From Flavobacteriales bacterium UBA852 (GTDB lineage: Bacteria; Bacteroidota; Bacteroidia; Flavobacteriales_E; Vicingaceae), in NCBI GenBank assembly GCA_002295925.1, contig DBGO01000017.1, positions 80,750-144,749 of the forward strand: DNA of 64,000 nucleotides, in the 5' to 3' direction. Below, one piece after another: positions 60,170-64,000 of the stretch; position 1 is the stretch's first letter, and every line of letters starts with the position of its first letter. The notes under the pieces were generated by a model that was given only the letters and a program-made list of their open reading frames with translations, had not been told where the DNA came from and searched no databases. The position numbers and the translations under genes were made by a program.

Positions 60170-62476
60170 ATGAAAATACCATCAATTTATACTTCCCAAA
60201 AAGCAATAATATTACATTATTGCTTTTTAGCTTTGTTTACCTTACTATCTGTAAATATTGCTTTTTCACAAAAAGTAAATGAAAAAAAATTGCTTAAACA
60301 AGCCCGTAAAGATTTAGTGAAAGAACGATACGAGCAAGCTCGAGAAAAATATCTTAAATTGGTAAACATAAAACCCAATGATGTGGTTTATAATTTTGAA
60401 ACCGGTTTAAGTTATTATTTTGATAATAAAGACCGGTTAAAATCTATCCCTTATTTTGAAAATGCCGTAAAAAACACAAACGGAGATACTATCCCTCAAC
60501 TTTTTTATTACATGGGAATGGCATATCACTACCAAGGGAAGATAAAACAATCAAACGAATATTTGAATTTGTTTCGAAATTACATTCTTACACGCACCGG
60601 TGATGGTAGAGAATTAGCTCGTCATATTGAGCAAATAGAAGAATACAATTATAATTTCAATAAAGTTGATACTATACCCAATTATAAAATAATAAATTTA
60701 AATGGCATTAACTCCCCCTATCCTGACTATGCTCCTGTGTTAACCCCTGATGGCAAATACCTGGTATTTACATCACGACGACCTGATGGGAACAGCAAAA
60801 AGAAAGCATGGGACTTACTGCCTTATGAAAATATTTATTTAGCCAAGAAAGAAAATGGCGAATGGAAGTTGGTGACCGATAAAAATGAATGGAATAAATT
60901 TTTACCTCAAAATATCAACACAAAAAAACATGATGCAGGAGTAGTATATACAGCTGACGGCAAATCATTATACTTATACCGAAAAGATCAATTGTGGAAA
61001 TCTGTAGTAAAAGAGAGTAAATGGCAAGAACCATTTAAACTAACCAAAAACATTGATTACAAACATTTTCATGTACCAAGTGCTTACCTGACTAATGACG
61101 GTGATACACTTTATTTTTCATCAACACAAAAAGGCGGATACGGAGGCAAGGATTTGTATTACACCGTTAAAAAACAGGATGGCTCTTGGAGTGAAGCCGT
61201 TAATTTAGGTCCGGATATTAATACAGAATATGATGATGATGCTCCCTTTCTAAATAAAACCGGAAACATCCTTTACTTCAGTTCTAAAGGTCATAACTCT
61301 ATTGGTGATTTCGATATATTCAAATCGACCAAGAAAGCAGACGGCACATGGTCAAAACCACAAAATATTGGTAAACCGTTCAATTCTCCGTTCAATGATA
61401 TCTATTACTCTGTAAACGAAACGCAAGATACCGGATTTTTCGCATCCGACCGCGATGGAACTTTAGGCGCAATGGATATTTGGCAATTTTATTTCGATTG
61501 TCCAAATCTTAAGAATGTAGAAATTAAAGGCATTGCTTACAATAAAACCAACCACACGCCTGTTCCAGTTACTTTATCATTGATAAATAAAGAAACCAAT
61601 GACTCTTCTGTATTTTACGGCAAACCACAAACCGGAGAATTTTTAATCATTGCCGAGCCAAAAAACAATTATATTTTAAAGGTTTATGCCGATAATTTCA
61701 AAACAATTTTAGATGAATTTGAGTTGCCAAAACAATGTGACGCTTATACCAATTACATTGAATTACAATACGAAACATACACCGAAAACAATATCCCTTA
61801 TCAAAAAACAACCGTTTATCATTCATTTTTTGATGCGGATAAATTAGCCAAAGAATTAAATACCGATACTACCGGATTAGCCAAAGAAATTGGAATCAAT
61901 ACAAAAACAACCAATCCGGCAACAGCTAAAATCTTAGCCCTTCATCATAAAGCAAATATTGACACTGCCCAATATAATTTCTTTACAACAACCTACACTA
62001 AACAATTACCCAAGTCGATGCTTGTATCGGCACCCGAATTTAAACCTGTACACTTTGATTTTGGCAAATACAGATATATTAAATCAGAACAAAAATATTT
62101 AGATGAAGTTGTAGAATTTTTCAAATCATCTGATAAAAAAGAAGATATAAGAATTCAAGTTAACGGCTATACCGATGCAGCAAGAGATCATGATTTGGCA
62201 AGAAAAATTCTCGAAGCAAAAGGAATTCCTTACAACAAAGCCAATCATGAAAAATACAGCAAAGAGTTTAACCTTGAATTATCGAAAAAACGTGCCGAAT
62301 ATGTTGCAAAATATTTAATAAAAAAAGGTATTCCGCAAGAAAATATAGAAATTCAAGCACATGGCGAAGACAATCCTGTTGCGCCAAATGTTAATAATGA
62401 CGGTAGTGATAATCCTGAAGGACGTGCCAAAAACCGTCGTGTAGAAATAAAAATTATTACTAAAGCCGTATTGTAA
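60170..62476 (+). CDS. TPR / PD40 / OmpA protein, second partner
   Basis: 768 residues. A long N-region with a membrane/signal segment (about 12-34, ending AFSQ), TPR repeats (about 38-150), PD40 blades (about 180-430), CRD-like domain (about 440-520) and OmpA domain (about 620-768) with VHFDFGKYRYIKSE, NGYTDAARD, LSKKRAEYVAKYL and GRAKNRRVEI. A helical insertion splits the OmpA domain between TD and the RA helix (about 675-700). It is co-transcribed with the 58019 gene (3-nt gap), so the two probably act as a pair. Confidence 0.88.
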   Translation: MKIPSIYTSQKAIILHYCFLALFTLLSVNIAFSQKVNEKKLLKQARKDLVKERYEQAREKYLKLVNIKPNDVVYNFETGLSYYFDNKDRLKSIPYFENAVKNTNGDTIPQLFYYMGMAYHYQGKIKQSNEYLNLFRNYILTRTGDGRELARHIEQIEEYNYNFNKVDTIPNYKIINLNGINSPYPDYAPVLTPDGKYLVFTSRRPDGNSKKKAWDLLPYENIYLAKKENGEWKLVTDKNEWNKFLPQNINTKKHDAGVVYTADGKSLYLYRKDQLWKSVVKESKWQEPFKLTKNIDYKHFHVPSAYLTNDGDTLYFSSTQKGGYGGKDLYYTVKKQDGSWSEAVNLGPDINTEYDDDAPFLNKTGNILYFSSKGHNSIGDFDIFKSTKKADGTWSKPQNIGKPFNSPFNDIYYSVNETQDTGFFASDRDGTLGAMDIWQFYFDCPNLKNVEIKGIAYNKTNHTPVPVTLSLINKETNDSSVFYGKPQTGEFLIIAEPKNNYILKVYADNFKTILDEFELPKQCDAYTNYIELQYETYTENNIPYQKTTVYHSFFDADKLAKELNTDTTGLAKEIGINTKTTNPATAKILALHHKANIDTAQYNFFTTTYTKQLPKSMLVSAPEFKPVHFDFGKYRYIKSEQKYLDEVVEFFKSSDKKEDIRIQVNGYTDAARDHDLARKILEAKGIPYNKANHEKYSKEFNLELSKKRAEYVAKYLIKKGIPQENIEIQAHGEDNPVAPNVNNDGSDNPEGRAKNRRVEIKIITKAVL

Positions 62477-62507
62477 TTTTTGTTACACTTTTTACCGTCG
62501 AAAAAAA

Positions 62508-62515
62508 TATTTTTG
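62508..62515 (+). promoter_or_regulatory. -7 element of the ferredoxin gene
   Basis: TATTTTTG, 13 nt before the ATG at 62529; a TTTG at 62479-62482 is 25 nt upstream. Confidence 0.5.
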
Positions 62516-62528
62516 CAAGAAAAAAAAG

Positions 62529-62846
62529 ATGATTTACGAAAAACATATATTTGTTTGCACCAACCAACGCCCTGAAGGCGCACCACGTCAATCGTGCGGC
62601 GAAGACCAAATGAAATTGGTTAAACGTTTTAAAGAATTAATAAAAGAAAACAAACTGCGTACAAAAGTGCGTGCTCAACGTGCCGGTTGCTTTGATTTAT
62701 GCGAACACGGACCTATGGTCGCTGTATATCCTGACGGTGTTTTTTATAAAGGTGTAACATTGGAAGATGTGGACACTATTGTAAAAGAACACATTGTAGG
62801 CGGCAAACCCGTAGAATCATTGCAATTAAAATCTAAACAAGGATAA
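62529..62846 (+). CDS. Thioredoxin-like [2Fe-2S] ferredoxin
   Basis: 105 residues. Four Cys (C10, C23, C54, C58) in the order FVCTNQRP, RQSCGED and AGCFDLCEHGP are the cluster ligands of thioredoxin-fold ferredoxins (Shethna/NuoE-like). The VYPDGVFYKGVTLEDVDTIV ending supports this. It transfers electrons in the cytoplasm; its partner is unknown. It precedes heme A synthase but each has its own -7 element. Confidence 0.92.
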   Translation: MIYEKHIFVCTNQRPEGAPRQSCGEDQMKLVKRFKELIKENKLRTKVRAQRAGCFDLCEHGPMVAVYPDGVFYKGVTLEDVDTIVKEHIVGGKPVESLQLKSKQG

Positions 62847-62864
62847 GTGTTGAATTTTCAGGTG

Positions 62865-62872
62865 TATATTTG
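62865..62872 (+). promoter_or_regulatory. -7 element of ctaA
   Basis: TATATTTG, 17 nt before the ATG at 62890; no matching -33 at standard spacing. Confidence 0.55.
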
Positions 62873-62889
62873 CTGCCTAAATCAATGAT

Positions 62890-63900
62890 ATGCTTAAGCA
62901 AAACAAACCTGTCGTTATTTGGCTGTTAAGCGGTTGCTTTTTAATATTTTTAATGGTTGTGGTGGGCGGTATCACCCGCTTAACGCACTCGGGACTTTCT
63001 ATGACCGATTGGAACTTGCTGATGGGTGCCATTCCCCCATTGAATGAAGCCCAATGGCAAGAAGCTTTTGCTCAATATCAACAATTCCCGGAATATAAAA
63101 TTGTCAATAACCATTTTACCCTACAAGAGTTTAAACAAATCTTTTTTTGGGAATACTTGCATCGTTTAATAGGACGTATTATCGGGCTGGTATTCATTAT
63201 TCCCTTTATTTATTTTTTGATTAAGAAAAAACTCACTCCTACACTTATCAATAAATCGCTTTTTTTATTCTTTTTAGGGGCATTACAAGGTTTTTTTGGT
63301 TGGTTTATGGTAAAAAGCGGATTACAAGACCGCCCCGATGTTAGCCATTACCGTTTGGCTTTGCACCTTATTACGGCTTTCATTACTTATGCCTTTACTT
63401 TTTGGTTTGCTTTAGAACTGATGCTGCCAAAAGTTGGACATCCGGTAAAAAAATTACATCGTTTTGCTTTGATAATTCTTATTGTAACAGTAATTCAAAT
63501 AATTTATGGTGCCTTTGTTGCCGGATTGGATGCGGGGTTAATATACAATACCTTTCCAAAAATGAATAACCAATGGATTGCAGACAATGTATTTGCGCTC
63601 TCCCCTTTTTGGAAAAATCTTATTGAACACAAAGACGGCGTTCAATTTGTCCATCGTTATATGGCTTATGTTGTAGCCCTACTGATCGTAATTTTTTATT
63701 TTTATTCCTATAAATTTAAACCAAATGTTATTCAAACCAAAGGAATTATTGCAATGTTAACCGCTGTAATTATTCAGTTTACTTTGGGGGTTTTCACGTT
63801 GTTGTATCACGTGCCAATAGTGTTGGGTGCATTGCATCAAGTAGGTGCATTTTTCTTGCTGACAAGCATTTTATTTGTTCTTTATTCTTTTAAGAAATAA
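62890..63900 (+). CDS. ctaA: Heme A synthase (COX15/CtaA)
   Basis: 336 residues with eight membrane helices. GGITRLTHSGLSMTDWN and EYLHRLIGRIIG hold the first heme-binding His and the LTHSGLSM family motif, VHRYMAYVVAL and HVPIVLGALHQVGAFFLL the later ones. The length and the TDW motif fit the COX15 (proteobacterial/mitochondrial-like) branch. It oxidises heme O to heme A for cytochrome oxidase, so an aa3-type oxidase is expected elsewhere in the genome. The 100 nt after the stop hold nothing recognisable. Confidence 0.95.
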   Translation: MLKQNKPVVIWLLSGCFLIFLMVVVGGITRLTHSGLSMTDWNLLMGAIPPLNEAQWQEAFAQYQQFPEYKIVNNHFTLQEFKQIFFWEYLHRLIGRIIGLVFIIPFIYFLIKKKLTPTLINKSLFLFFLGALQGFFGWFMVKSGLQDRPDVSHYRLALHLITAFITYAFTFWFALELMLPKVGHPVKKLHRFALIILIVTVIQIIYGAFVAGLDAGLIYNTFPKMNNQWIADNVFALSPFWKNLIEHKDGVQFVHRYMAYVVALLIVIFYFYSYKFKPNVIQTKGIIAMLTAVIIQFTLGVFTLLYHVPIVLGALHQVGAFFLLTSILFVLYSFKK

Positions 63901-64000
63901 TTTCATTAAAGATTTTTGTGCATTTAAAAATATTTCTAACTTTAATGGTTAACAATACATAATAATTTCATTATTGAAACCCGTTGTGCATTTAGGCTAA

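Overview
The window is one AT-rich chromosomal segment from a member of the Bacteroidota. The evidence is a near-complete gliding/type IX secretion (T9SS) neighbourhood (porU, porV, a PorP/SprF protein, gldJ and PorE-like TPR/PD40/OmpA proteins), a DUF6089 outer-membrane protein, and promoters of the phylum's own type (TTTG - about 19 nt - TAnnTTTG), several ending only 4-20 nt before the start codon. A heme A synthase at the right end suggests aerobic respiration. Family or genus cannot be fixed from sequence reading alone. I see no rRNA, tRNA, insertion sequence, prophage or CRISPR array. The segment looks like ordinary core genome with a few unusual accessory proteins.

Layout. 1-5.4 kb: start of a nitronate monooxygenase-like gene (minus, cut by the window edge), DUF6089 protein, NifU-domain Fe-S scaffold, and the coupled minus-strand pair pfkA-priA. 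5.5-8.5 kb: nadB, two small envelope proteins of unknown function, ispF. 8.5-16.3 kb: T9SS cluster, with porU-porV-ispF leftward and PorP-like/gldJ rightward. 16.3-23.3 kb: fluoride channel, PafA-like phosphatase, orphan OmpR-type regulator, purH, mreBCD. 23.4-26.3 kb: LiaF-like membrane protein with a LytS/LytTR two-component pair and a small membrane protein. 26.5-31.8 kb: feoAB behind a palindromic operator, SprT-like protein, aminotransferase, mannose-1-phosphate guanylyltransferase. 31.8-34.0 kb: recR and a GT2/membrane fusion (minus). 34-39.6 kb: sodium symporter, two envelope proteins (one with DnaJ-type CxxCxGxG motifs outside the cytoplasm), nrnA and two FKBP lipoproteins. 39.7-44.8 kb: dnaN and a DUF4340 protein (minus), CreD-like protein, RNA m5C methyltransferase. 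44.9-50.7 kb: an outer-membrane protein with nine C-H...HxxHGD...C repeats broken by a frameshift at a C8 tract, a TPMT-type methyltransferase, UbiA prenyltransferase, Maf, thioredoxin and an unknown protein. 50.9-63.9 kb: DinB-like protein, AsmA-like protein, three TPR/PD40/OmpA-type envelope proteins, an E2 acyltransferase, a [2Fe-2S] ferredoxin and heme A synthase.

How it works together. Much of the window serves the cell envelope: protein export and surface attachment (PorU/PorV/PorP/GldJ/PorE-like), periplasmic folding (two FKBP lipoproteins), cell shape (MreBCD), outer-membrane maintenance (AsmA-like) and envelope-stress sensing (LiaF-LytS-LytTR). The best candidate for something undescribed is the repeat protein at 44.9-47.3 kb: a beta-barrel-like domain plus a string of small Cys/His/Asp modules, an on/off-capable C8 tract, and a TPMT-family methyltransferase 4 nt downstream. 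Second-tier signals are odd-centred palindromes at feoA, the aminotransferase and 50.76 kb, a 17-7-17 inverted repeat touching purH, and a TTG start for feoB.
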